Assembly (NCBI GenBank): GCA_009731375.1
Contig: BJOX01000343.1
Span: 194,558-258,557, forward strand
DNA length: 64,000 nucleotides
From: Paulinella micropora
Taxonomy: Eukaryota > Cercozoa > Imbricatea > Euglyphida
Reading direction: 5' to 3'
Positions 38,038 through 48,960 of this stretch are shown here, in pieces. Both the position numbers and the translations under genes were made by a program. The notes below the pieces were generated by a model. The model was not told the origin of the DNA. It made no database searches and saw only the letters and a program-made list of their open reading frames with translations. The stretch's first letter is position 1, and every line of letters starts with the position of its first letter.

Positions 38038-40761
38038 TCACTGTTCAGCTTCTTTCTTGCCTTCTTCCTTTTTGTTTCTGTGCTTGCCTGCTACTCTCAG
38101 CGCGTCCTTGACAGCCTTTTCTTTCAGTCGCTTGATCATCCTTATGGCTGCTTTTTTGTCAGGAACCATGCCTGTCTGTACCATGTGCCACGCACATACC
38201 TCCTCGCTCGCATCCTCTGTGTCCCTGGAAGTTTCCTCTTCTTCCTCCTCTTCCGTCGACCCAATCATCGCCCGGTCATAGGCTCTGCGCGAAAGCAAGC
38301 GCATATGCACGATCCTTGCCCCGCGGAGCGTTCGTATGACCACATTCGCGGGCGTAGCCACACATGTTGGGCTCGCGCGACACGTCGCATACATGCCCGA
38401 GTTCCTTGTTCGACCGAGGACAAAACTCGCAGTAATTTACGCGAGTGTCTTTCTTGGCCATGCCCGGGATCGTCTGTGCCCGATGGACTTCGTACTCGGA
38501 CCTGCGCAACGCGGTATCTCCCAGATCGTCCGCAGTCACGGTGTGCAGCCTGCAATCTTCCTTCAGGTACTTGTTGACTGCGTTCTCAAAGTCTTGCCAG
38601 CTCGTAAAATGGTTCTTCTCGAACACAACGCCGTAGTCCTTGCTGCCTTCATTTAGAAAACGCGAGCACGTTCGTCCTGCTCTCCACGAATTTCTTGTTC
38701 TGGCGCAGCTCCTCTGGTGCAATGTCCACCCAAAAGTCTGCGCGCGGGTGCTCTTCCACTGCGCGCTTGTACCTGGCGACGCAGCGCGCCAGGATGTAGG
38801 GCATTTCGTTCATGATAATGTGATTCCCAAGGCCGTCGTCCGCCTTTTTCACGAGATTGTTAAACAGAAACAAAGCCACCCGACGCTTCCACTGGCCTTG
38901 GCCGTCCTTGTAGTTGAACATGTAGTTAGCGCCCACGATACTCGGCGGTTTCCAGTTCACCGTGCTCTTGGCGATCTTGTTCTTGGATGGCACATTGACC
39001 AGCTCGCCTGACACCATGCTTTGCATTGTGGCCTGATCAACCGTGCTCGCGAAGTCGAGTGGCAGGTCCGGTATCACGACAAGCTCCTTGTCGTACAGCG
39101 AAGACAACCCGAACCCCTTCTCGGTGTTCTTGCTGATCGAGGCTACCTTGCCAGAGGGCTTCATCGACTGCAGGACCTGGATGACTGTTCCTTTCCCTGT
39201 GCCCCCGTCGCCCAACATGAAAGGAAGCACCTGCCAGTTATCTCGTTCCCTGAGCGGGAATTGAAGCCTGCCCAGCAACGTTTCGAAGATCTCGTACATA
39301 GGCTTGCTCAACTGGAATCCAAGCAGGTCTCGCCAGTCGGGAGTCATGTCGTCGTCGAAGCACATGGCCTTGGTCATCTTCTCCGTGTCTACCTCGACGT
39401 CGTAGAAATGGTCAGTAAACGGAGCAGCCTCCCCTCTCTCGCGCAGCTGTTCCCAGGTGCGGATGGCCAGAGTGCGCGAGTTGAAGGTGCAGTTCCTGAA
39501 GCTGATCCAGTCAGTCCGCATCTCCGACGGGCGCTTGACTGGAAAGAAGCGGTGGCTAGTACCTGCGAACCACTTGAGGAGCTTGTCCTTGTTGACGTTG
39601 TGGTAGTAATCGGCGTCGATCAGGATACGATCCATGTACTCCTCCGCCTCGCCCACAAAGCAGAAGACTCCCTCTATTCTCGCGTGGGGCCAAGTACCCG
39701 TCCGTCGAAGCGAATGTCCCTGGAACGCCTAGCATGCTTAACAAGGTCGTGCCTGCACTTCTCGTCGTTGCTGGACAGCTTGTGCAAGTGCTGCTCGCCG
39801 TAGTACAGGTCCCAGTCCTCGTCTGTCGGCGTCCCGACGTCCGAATGGAAGGACACTTCGTAACCAGTTGTCGTTTTGACGTGCTCTCGCACTTGTTGGA
39901 TCATCTCGTCCGTCATGATCTTGCCTTCGCCCCACACCCTCTCGACGCCGATCTCATCATGTTTCCACACGCCCACGTTGTATAGCCTGTTCTTGCCGCT
40001 GTTGTACCTGAGCGAGTGGAAGAACTCAACCACTTTTTCCATAATCTTGCGCTCCAGGCTCTGCCAGACGTACGAAAAGCAGGTAGCTTCCTTGTTGGAC
40101 TTCTTCTGCTGTCGTTGCGCCGCCTGCCACATCGGGTTGTATTCCGCCAGCCTCACGAAAAGAGACACCACGCTCTTCCATTGCTTCTGCCATTCTTTCA
40201 TGAGGTCGCACTCTAGCTCGGGGTTGCCAGTCACTTTTTTCCCGTTGATGACAGCCAGGAACGATTCCTTGCCGCGCTTCTTCCCTACATCGTCGTGCGC
40301 CCACTTGAGCTCAGTACATAGCTCCTCGATCATGGCTTCTTTGCCGCCTGACTCCACGTAGCGCGCAGCGAGTGCAGGCACCTCGATCCCGTTCTTGGCC
40401 TTGTAGCTTGCAGAGTACACGCCGCGTTCTTGACATCGAGCCACTCGTAGTACTCGCCCGCCACCATGCGACAGATCCATTTCTTCGCCAGACCGATCGC
40501 GCACTTCCCCCATAGCCTCGTCCCCTCGCAGCCTCTACTCTCAGTGTAGTTGATCTTTGCGTTCCCGTGGCTCTTCTTGTACAAACCGATGATGTCGCTC
40601 ACCTTTGTAGCCTCGTCCACTGGCAGGCGCGCCAGCGTGAGGATGTGCTGCAGCCGTTCCACGTTCACGCGCTGTTGCAGAGAGAAAGCGATCTTCTTCT
40701 CCTCCTCCTCGCCGTCGTCCTCGTCCTTCCCCTTCTGAGTCTTTTGAGCTTTCTTGGGCAT
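38038..40761 (-). CDS. D5-like SF3 helicase with novel N-terminal region (frameshifts)
   Basis: Replicative helicase. ATG at 40761 (MPKKAQKTQKGKDEDDGEEE). Pieces 40330-40794, 39674-40513, 38649-39656, 38276-38722 and 38038-38394 form about 900 residues. The N-terminal 400 residues have no recognised primase motif (KCAIGLAKKWICRMVAGEYY; NRLYNVGVWKHDEIGVERVW). The SF3 core has Walker A in LPFMLGDGGTGKGTVIQVLQ, Walker B in LVVIPDLPLDF, and VPSKNKIAKSTVNWKPPSIV with a following Asn sensor. A Cys cluster (VNYCEFCPRSNKELGHVCDV) near the C-terminus may bind zinc. Four single-base frame changes, mostly in C or G runs (near 40430, 39680, 38660 and 38290). The N-terminal 230 codons recur at 58140-58830. 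Confidence 0.85.
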
Positions 40762-40772
40762 CGTCGGACAGT

Positions 40773-43700
40773 CTACACATAACACACAGTGCAAGAAAAT
40801 TCTAAAACCGCTGACGGCAAAAATTTCTCCGTGTTTTGCGGTGTCGCGAGCTGGCCACCAGAGTCGAGTGTCAGCAGCGACGTGCTACCAGGCAGGGCGG
40901 TTGGCAGCTTGAGTGCAGAGGAGCCAGAGGCTGGAGCGGAAAGGGTGCTGGTGCCGCCCGCCCCACTGAGTGACAGCGAGCTAGCAGCCCCTGTCGCTAG
41001 TTGACCGCCGGAATCGAGTGTCAGTAGCGACGTGCTGCCTGGCAGCGCCGTCGGCAGCTTGAGTGTAGAAGAGCCAGAGGCTGGAGCTGAAAGGGTGCTG
41101 GTGCCTCCCGCCCCACTGAGTGATAGCGAGCTAGCAGCGCCTGTTGCGAGCTGGCCACCGGAGTCGAGTGTCAATAAAGCAGTGCTACCAGGCAGGGCGG
41201 TCGGCAGCTTGAGTGCAGAGGAGCCTGAAGCTGGAGCGGAGAGCGTGCTGGTACCGCCCGCCCCGCAAAGCGACAGCGAGCTAGCAGCCCCTGTCGCGAG
41301 CTGGCCGCTAGAAGCAAACGTCACTAGCAAAGTGCTACCAGGCAAGGACACTGGCACCTTGAGCGCAGAGGCACTCAGCTGCCCCGCAGAGGTCAGCGAC
41401 GTCAGCGAAGTGCTTGCGGGCAGCGCACTGGGCAGGCTCAGCGCAACCGTCCCCGTGCTCGCGATCGTGCTGGTACCAATCGTCAGTGGCGACGTGTGTG
41501 TGTGCCCGTCTACGTAGGCCTTGTTGGTGGCGTCCGTGCCGACGAGCGGCGCCGCTATGTTCTTGATTGCAGGATACGCAGTGTAGTCGAAGCCAAAGTG
41601 AGTGATTGAAACATAGCGGGGCGCCCCTCCTCCTGTTGCTTTTATGGAGGCAACCGCGATGGCCACGTACCGGGCGATCCTGGCGGTGTCGGCCGGCGTA
41701 AAGGTGATGGAACTTCCGTCAATAAAGCTGGACGAGCCAGTGTGCCAAAGCGTCCAGGTACTGCCGTCTATCGACGTACCCACTTGCCATGTCTTCGGCG
41801 ATCTAGCTATAGTAGCAGACAGGGGTTGCAGGCAGTACTGTTGCAGGACGACTCCAGTGCCAAAATCCAGTTGGAGCCACTTGCCGGGGTACGCTACACC
41901 CGAGAACGTTCTGCTGTTACCGGACAAGCAGGCACCGCTTATAGTATCGTATGTATTAGTGGTGCTCGCCCAGGCAGTTGATCCTATGTTGAAGCCCTCG
42001 AAAGCAGCGCCGTTCCCTGACGTGGACACGCTCGCGACCAGGCCGTTCCAGCTGTCGCTCGTCATGCAGTCGGGCATCTTTACGTACGAAGTGGCTACAA
42101 AGCTCAGAGCATGAGAGATGGCCTGGTCCCCGTGCAGCAGCGCGCCGTCGGGTCCCAGCGACACCAAGCTCGTGCTGCTTGGCAGGGCGGTTGGCAGCTT
42201 GAGTGCAGAAGTCCCGGACGCCGAAGCGGAAAGAGTGCTGGTGCCTCCCGCCCCACTGAGTGGCAGCGAGCTAGCAGCCCCTGTCGCTAGCTGGCCGCTG
42301 GAATCAAGTGTAAGTAGCAATGTGCTACCAGGCAGAGAGACTGGCACCTTGAGCGCAGATGCACTCAGTTGCCCCGTGGAGGTCAGCGACGTCAGCGAGG
42401 TGCTGGCAGGCAGCGAAAGCGGGAGTGTAAAATTAGAGGCGGTGAGTTCGCCGGTCGTGCTGTTCCACTGTGCAGCCTTCTCGTTAGTGGTAGAATCGAC
42501 GCCCGACCTCAGTGGCTTGATATAAGCAGCATCAGTGTTAGCGGATACTAATTCGGCGCCCGTGGCGTTCAGCACGATCGAGCGGGATGTCGCTGCCTTT
42601 GCTCGGTAGCCTATTGCGACCGATTCCTGGCAGCAGCATCCATGATAGCCGTACTGCCGATCCCAACCGACCGTACGCCGAGCGTACTAGCATAGGGGCC
42701 GACAGAGACTGATGAATTGCCTTGTGTGCCAGCCGAATCATAGGCACGGATCGCGACGGCTAAGTCTGCCTGGTTAAGGTATCCCGCCCGGAAGCCAGCA
42801 GCAAGTCCAAACTGGCCCTGTCCACTCGCGCCTGCTTCAGTGCCTATTGCGACAGTGAATGCTTGTTGTCCCTCGCCCGCTAAAGTCCCGATTGCTACAC
42901 TGTCTCCTCCCTTGAAGCCAGTGGCACCGGTAGCGAACTGGCCCGTACTGTCGAGCGTGACGAACTGCTTGGTGCCTGCGCTGGGCAGAGCCGTAGGCAG
43001 CTTGAGCGCGACGGAGCCGGTGTTAGGCGCGGAAAGCGTGCTGTTGCCGCCAGCCCCTGTCAGCGTCAGCGTTGACGAGTTCACGAGGTTAGCTAGCGAG
43101 GTCCCGTGCGGGTTGTTGGTAGCGCCAATATGAGCGGTGAGTGACGCAGAGGTCGCGGCAGCTCCTACAATGTTACTTACAGAGGTCCCGTGCGGGTTGT
43201 TGGTAGCGCCCGTATGTGCAGTGAGCGACGCAGAGGTCGCGGCTGGCCCTCCGACAATGTTGTTCACAGAGGTCCCGTGCGGGTTGTTGGTAGCAGTCAA
43301 ATGGCTGCTTAGGCCTGTCACGCCGTCTGGATCGACCGTCACCAGCTGCACTGTCAAGGCGGGCAGAGGGTCTGGCAGCCTCGCGAGAGTGTCCGGGATC
43401 GTCGTGACTGTAAAGTCGGTGTCCATGAGCACGATTGCACCATTGNNNNNNNNNNCGTACTAGCATAGGGGCCGACAGAGACTGATGAATTGCCTTGTGT
43501 GCCAGCCGAATCATAGGCACGGATCGCGACGGCTAAGTCTGCCTGGTTAAGGTATCCCGCCCGGAAGCCAGCAGCAAGTCCAAACTGGCCCTGTCCACTC
43601 GCGCCTGCTTCAGTGTCTATTGCGACAGTGAACGCTTGTTGTCCCTCGCCCGCTAAAGTCCCGATTGCTACACTGTCTCCTCCCTTGAAGCCAGTGGCAC

Positions 43701-45153
43701 CGGTAGCGAACTGGCCCGCACTGTCGAGCGTGACGAACTGCTTGGTGCCTGCGCTGGGCAGAGCCGTAGGCAGCTTGAGCGCGACGGAGCCGGTGTTAGG
43801 CGCGGAAAGCGTGCTGTTGCCGCCAGCCCCTGTCAGCGTCAGCGTTGACGAGTTCACGAGGTTAGCTAGCGAGGTCCCGTGCGGGTTGTTGGTAGCGCCA
43901 ATATGAGCGGTGAGTGACGCAGAGGTCGCGGCAGCTCCTACAATGTTACTTACAGAGGTCCCGTGCGGGTTGTTGGTAGCGCCCGTATGTGCAGTGAGCG
44001 ACGCAGAGGTCGCGGCTGGCCCTCCGACAATGTTGTTCACAGAGGTCCCGTGCGGGTTGTTGGTAGCAGTCAAATGGCTGCTTAGGCCTGTCACGCCGTC
44101 TGGATCGACCGTCACCAGCTGCACTGTCAAGGCGGGCAGAGGGTCTGGCAGCCTCGCGAGAGTGTCCGGGATCGTCGTGACTGTAAAGTCGGTGTCCATG
44201 AGCACGATTGCACCATTGCCGATAGGACCCAAAGATGGCTGCTTGAGCGTCCTGTCCTTGACCGCAAAGATCGAGCCGTGGATCCATGGTCACGACACAG
44301 TCGTTTTGGGTAGGCATGATCGACGGGAACTTCACCGCTCCTGCAACCTGATGGTCGACGTAAGCCTTGGGCGCCAGCTGAGAGGCCTTGGTAGGATAAC
44401 TGGTGTTCTCGATGCAGCAGCTGGTAGTCGAAGGCCAGGCTCCGCATGTACCAAACCCCCGCCCCGTTGTTTTTAGTACAGATTACACGCAATATCTGGC
44501 GTAATCGGCTGCTGTCGCTGGCGTAAACGTGCGCAGGCTGTCGCCTACAAAGGTCTGGGCGGTCTGGCTGTCCCAAGTGAACCACCGGCTGCCGTCCGCG
44601 CTATAAGCGACTACCCAGTCCCTGGGCGCGGTGATGGCACCAGCGGACGTGACGTGGTAAGCAGTGACTTTGGCGTGCTTGCCCAGATCGAGCTGGAGCC
44701 ACGCGCCTACCACCGTGAGATTATCGACCACTGTCTCGATCATGGCAGTGTAGTTGTTGCCGCTGTAGCTGTCGGGAGCGGTTGTGCCCCACAAGGTCCA
44801 GAAGTCGCTGTCAAAGACCAAGTAGGCTTGGGCTGAATTGCTAGAGGCCGAGGCCACAAATCCAGCGGAGCTGTTAGAAGTCATCCCGGCCGGCTGGTTA
44901 GTTTCGCTTCGGTGTCCAGAGTCAAGGTAATCAGGTCGGCTAGATCGACCAGGTGCGGATTCCCAGACGTTGTCAGCCTGTGAGCGGTGTTGAGGGCTAC
45001 TGCCTCGTTCGCGGCCACGCCGCCTGTTGCCCATCTCACGCCCCCGTCGCCGTCCGAAACGAGGACATCACCCGCCTGTCCATCCACCGGCAGCACAAAG
45101 TCGTCAGCCGCACCATCAAGGCGCCGCCGTTTGTACGACCTAGCCACTTCCAT
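40773..45153 (-). CDS. Giant modular virion fibre with discoidin, NPHG and YadA-like repeats
   Basis: Start MEVARSYKRRRLDGAADD at 45153. GQAGDVLVSDGDGGVRWATG is a phage-fibre-like opening. A discoidin-like domain follows (about 44500-44900; GAWLQLDLGKHAKVTAYHV, SADGSRWFTWDS), then a KAYVDH motif, four repeats with TNNPHGTS (44.15-43.86 kb), LKLPTALPSAG repeats, YadA-head-like SVAIGTLAGEGQQAFTVAIG, a second discoidin-like domain (about 42.05-41.6 kb; GKWLQLDFGTGVVLQQYCLQ), DATNKAYVDGHTHT, and six or more LSLSGAGGTSTLSAPASG / LKLPTALPGST repeats to 40850. Several frame changes split it. Real length is about 1,200 residues once the gap duplication (below) is removed. Trimeric adhesin is the likely form and host attachment the likely role. 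Its 3' end overlaps the helicase leader. Confidence 0.75.
40824..40841. repeat. 18-bp direct repeat, left copy
   Basis: TTTCTCCGTGTTTTGCGG, repeated exactly at 46329-46346, and again at 58893-58910 and 63625-63642 in the second copy. The two copies bracket the fibre, zinc-ribbon and 45471 genes as a cassette. Confidence 0.8.
42684..44232. repeat. 0.77-kb direct duplication around an N gap (likely assembly artefact)
   Basis: Sequence from 42684 (CGTACTAGCATAGGGGCC) to 43445 is repeated from 43456 to about 44217 with a handful of differences, and ten Ns lie exactly at the join (43446-43455). The second copy of the region at 60.7-61.5 kb has only one unit. The extra unit is therefore probably two haplotypes placed end to end. 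Confidence 0.85.
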
Positions 45154-45207
45154 TTCGGTTGTTGCTGATTAAATAATATAACAAGAGGAGAGGTTTTTTT
45201 AATTAGT

Positions 45208-45426
45208 TTACAGAATCTCGTCTAGAAAATTGTCAACGAAGCGCATGCGTTCTTCCCACGTGTCTTCACCAGGGATGTCACGAGCGGGGTTGATGCAGGC
45301 GCCATCGCCATAAGGACGGCACACGAGCGAGGCCAAGTCCCGAGGGTCGCCTTTTTTGCAAGTCCCCGACCAATAAAGCTGCCCTTCGAAAAAGCAGGCG
45401 CCACAGATAGGACAAACTGCTAGCAT
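45208..45426 (-). CDS. Small zinc-ribbon-like protein, 72 aa
   Basis: ATG at 45426 (MLAVCPICGACFFEGQLYW). CPICGAC, then TCKKGDPRDLASLVC and GDGACINPARDIPGEDTWEE follow; six to seven cysteines in pairs suggest one zinc site, and the ACINP/DTWEERM ending is distinctive, though I cannot assign a family. Lies between the fibre gene and the 45471 gene, all on the minus strand. An identical copy is at 62504-62722. Confidence 0.55.
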   Translation of the reverse strand: MLAVCPICGACFFEGQLYWSGTCKKGDPRDLASLVCRPYGDGACINPARDIPGEDTWEERMRFVDNFLDEIL

Positions 45427-45470
45427 TTCGATACTGCGTAATAATAAAGCCAAGAAGAAAAAAAGTCTTT

Positions 45471-46271
45471 TTAATTAGTCAAAACGCTTCGTCTCATCTC
45501 ATCCACTAGCCGGAAAAATTGAGTAAGACGACTGCCGATCTCTCGCTCTGCTGTGTACCAGTACTTTTCTCTTGCGCGCAAACCAGCGTTCAAATACCTG
45601 AGCGCCACTTCACGGTCAAGCGCGTCGAAACCACCAGGAAGATTGGAGACGATGTCATATTCTCTTCGCCACGGATCACACCGTCCAATGCCGGCTACGA
45701 CCATGAAGTCAGGCAGAGCCAAGCGACCACAGATGTCCCTTTGCTTATCTTTACATAGCTTAATCAATTGGCCCTCTTCGAAATGCTCGTGGTAGATCGA
45801 ATTGACGTACTCTGTGACTATGACCACGAGTGCGGAGGGCATGCCAAATTCATCCGTCAGCAGGTGCAGGCCGGTGTGGTCCACTGCGACAGATTCAGCC
45901 ATTCTGCGTACCAGCGGATGCTCGGTACGTTCAGTCATCACCAACTGGTCCAACACAGAACACGACAGGTCACCCCAAGTGTAACTACTTTTGTTGCCGT
46001 CGCCTATCATGTAAATAGCCTGGACCGTTCTGTCAGATATGTCAACCAACTCCCTCGTCAGGTCTGATAACAGGTCACTCAGAGGGCGGGGCTTATACAT
46101 TCTGGCATAGTTGAAATTATCGTGGAAGCGCTCCAAAGCACGCATAGCATGTTCAGGCATCGGCTGGCGAGCGACGGTGCGAGTAAGCGGGGGCAACTCC
46201 AGGCGGCGTCGCTTGAGGGGCTGGGCGTCCGTACCAGCGGTCGTTCGTTTATTTCGCAGAGCGAGCATCAT
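45471..46271 (-). CDS. Unrecognised protein, 266 aa, with N-terminal nuclear signal
   Basis: ATG at 46271 (MMLALRNKRTTAGTD). PLKRRRLELPPLTRTVARQP is a nuclear-type basic patch of the kind seen at the start of several genes here. The rest is mixed helix and strand without recognised motif (YARMYKPRPLSDLLSDLTRE, TWGDLSCSVLDQLVMTERTE, EYVNSIYHEHFEEGQLIKLC, RCDPWRREYDIVSNLPGGFD). Frame intact in both copies (second copy 62767-63567), which is notable given the many breaks elsewhere. It is the last viral gene before non-coding repeats. Confidence 0.6.
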   Translation of the reverse strand: MMLALRNKRTTAGTDAQPLKRRRLELPPLTRTVARQPMPEHAMRALERFHDNFNYARMYKPRPLSDLLSDLTRELVDISDRTVQAIYMIGDGNKSSYTWGDLSCSVLDQLVMTERTEHPLVRRMAESVAVDHTGLHLLTDEFGMPSALVVIVTEYVNSIYHEHFEEGQLIKLCKDKQRDICGRLALPDFMVVAGIGRCDPWRREYDIVSNLPGGFDALDREVALRYLNAGLRAREKYWYTAEREIGSRLTQFFRLVDEMRRSVLTN

Positions 46272-46299
46272 TTTGCGAGGTGGCACCTAAAGGCAAAAA

Positions 46300-47130
46300 C
46301 CAAGGTGTAAAAAAAGACACGAAAAAAGTTTCTCCGTGTTTTGCGGCGCGGTAAGTTCCCGGGAAAATGTCCCGATTTCGTGGCGGGGGCCAAAATGGCA
46401 AAGGGTTCGTTCCGGCTGCTACCCACTTGCCCTCGAACTAAACTCGAGGGTTGTGACCAAAAAACGACCGACGATTTTTCCTGGTCGGGCGGGACCAAGA
46501 CTTCGACGGACCGAAAGTCTCTTGGCTATTGCCTTTTTGTCCTCGACTACTGCCTTTTTGTCCCCCTGCGGCCGCCGACGGGAAACCCCCCCCTTCCCCC
46601 ACCCCACCCTAGCTTGAGACAGCTGCCACGGTTCAGGAAACCCCCCCACCCCCCCTCCCCCTCTTTTTCTTTTTTTTTATTTTGAAAAATTCAAAAAAAA
46701 GTGTCTCTGACGTCTCGAGGCCTGTAGTTTGAGACGGGCTGCCAAATTTGTCGCAGAACCCGTGATTGAGACCAAAAAACGACAAATTTATCCACAACTT
46801 TTTGGGGAGGGGTAAAAAAGTACCCACCCCCCGGAATCCTGGTGGGTGGGGGGTGTCTCTGTGTCTCAGGCCTTTTGCGGTAAATTTCCTTGTCCCCGTG
46901 AATTCCCACCATAAATGTGGTTATGAGACGTGAAGTCGGGAAGTCGATCCACAACTTTTCGGGGAGGGGGGTAAAAAGTACCCACCCTCTGCAATGCTGG
47001 TGGGCAGGGGGTGTCTCGGTGTCTCAAGGCCGGCACCGGAAGAGAGAGTCGACTGATACACAGGATCGGGGCCCTGGAACCCTTTTAATGATTTTTTTTA
47101 CTCACTATCCCCTTCCCGACAGAGTGTCGC
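46300..47130. repeat. Non-coding right flank with direct repeats
   Basis: Begins with the second 18-bp direct repeat (46329-46346). Poly-C/poly-T tracts at 46585-46680. Two diverged direct repeats of about 65 bp, each starting TCCACAACTTTT and containing a GTACCCACCC...CTGGTGGG hairpin and GGGTGTCTC.GTGTCTCA, lie at about 46790-46870 and 46950-47030. ACCAAAAAACGAC is repeated at 46457 and 46770. No gene seen. Possibly the viral terminus or an LTR-like remnant. Confidence 0.6.
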
Positions 47131-47134
47131 ATGA

Positions 47135-47956
47135 CTAGCGGACGTCCATCACCTCGAAGACCACGCCCAACCACCCGTAGGCAGCGGCAGTCTGGAGGGA
47201 GAGTACAGAGGCGTAGCGGCTGCCCCCGTCGAAAAAGTGGCCGGGCGAGCCGAACTGGACACCAAAGGCGTGCCCCCTACGAATAACGAGGGCCCTGCCG
47301 CTCGTGTGCGCCAACAGCTGCGCCAGCGTGGCCCTGAAGACAGGACCTAGCGTGGCGGGCAACCCCTCTTTGGCTACGTACGCTCGCAACATGTCGACTG
47401 TCTTGATCTGTCGTTGGCGCGCCTTGGCTTCCTGCTTACGAGGCGAGCCCAGCAGGTTCAGCAAAGCGAACCACAGGCACCCGAACCCCTGCCGGTGCCT
47501 AAAAACGCTGAGTGAGCGTCGTGAAGTCTGCCCCGGGACCTACCTCTACAGCAGCCACGTCCCCCACGGGAGCAAACTCCCTGGCCGGATCAGCTAGTAC
47601 CTCGGCACGCACGGTCCGCTGCCAGCGCGCCGCCTCCTCTGGGCCGTCCTCGTCCTTCCACGCCAAGACGTCGGCCAAGCGGTTCAGTTCCCAGGAGCGC
47701 TCGCCATCCCATAATACCCAGACGCCCGGGCCCTTGGCCTTGCGGTCCCAGCCGGCGTCCCGCTCCTCTACCTCCGTAGCTGCTTGTAGCTTGATGTAGG
47801 TATAATAGGGCCCGAGGTCCGGCTGCGGCGGCTGCTGCTGCGGCTGAGGCGGCACGCTCGCGGCAGGAGTCTCACTCCCGCTGCTCGCTGCTGCTTCTGC
47901 TGCTGCGGCGGCTGCTGCGGCCGGCTCGGGGGCCAACTGCGGCTGCTGCGGCTGAA
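47135..47956 (-). CDS. Unrecognised protein with Gln/Pro/Ala-rich N-terminus; 5' end lost in gap
   Basis: Two overlapping frames probably form one gene broken near 47500. The 5' half (47499-47956, running into an N gap) starts with low-complexity QPQQPQLAPEPAAAAAAA, then YYTYIKLQAATEVEERDAGW and KGPGVWVLWDGERSWELNRL. The 3' half (47135-47464) reads TVDMLRAYVAKEGLPATLGP and GHAFGVQFGSPGHFFDGGS. The origin (host or retroelement) is unclear; GC content and style differ from the viral genes. Function unknown. Confidence 0.4.
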
Positions 47957-47966
47957 NNNNNNNNNN

Positions 47967-48078
47967 TACATACATACATACATACATACGTACATACATA
48001 CATACGTACATACATACATACATACACACACATACACACATACATACATACATACATACATGCATACATCATTGCATG

Positions 48079-48110
<32 letters not shown>

Positions 48111-48494
48111 CATACATATATACATGCCTGCATGCCTGCATGCATGCTTGCATGCATACATACATATATACATACATACATACATACATACATACATACA
48201 TACATACATACCTACATATAATATGCCTACATACATACATACATACATACATACATGCATACATACATACATACATGCATACATACATATGTACATACAT
48301 ACATACATACATACATACATACGTACATACATACATACATACATTCATACATACACACACACACACATACACACACATACACACATACACACATACATAT
48401 ACATACATACATACATACATACATACACACATATGTACATACATACATACATACATACATGCATACATCATTGCATGCATACATGCATACATAT

Positions 48495-48525
<31 letters not shown>

Positions 48526-48906
48526 CATACATACATACACATACGTACATACATACATACATACATGCATACATCATTGCATGCATACATATATACATAC
48601 ATACATACATACATACATGCATGCATGCATGCATGCCTGCATGCATGCTTGCATGCATACATACATACATACATAACATACATGCATGCATGCATTTATG
48701 CATGCATACATGCATAAATACATACATACATACATACATACATACACATACATACATACATACATGCATGCATGAGTACTTGCATGCATGCCTGCATGCA
48801 TGCATACATGCATACATATTATACATACTAGACATACATACATACATACATATGTACATACATACATACATACATACATACATACATAAATACATACATA
48901 AATACA

Positions 48907-48937
<31 letters not shown>

Positions 48938-48960
48938 GTACATAAATACATACATACATA
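47967..48960. repeat. CATA microsatellite, second block
   Basis: Same irregular words as 1686-2812 (GAGTACTTGCATGCATGC near 48774; ACTAGACATACATACATAC near 48828), same orientation, ending in the same GGGGCAGGCCTAGACAAGAA linker at 48965. Starts directly at an N gap. Confidence 0.9.

Noticed and set aside
40789-42551. Plus-strand frames rich in Ser/Pro/Ala opposite the fibre gene (and at 58858-60620)
   Set aside because: They mirror the repeat structure of the minus-strand fibre and lack their own motifs or promoters.
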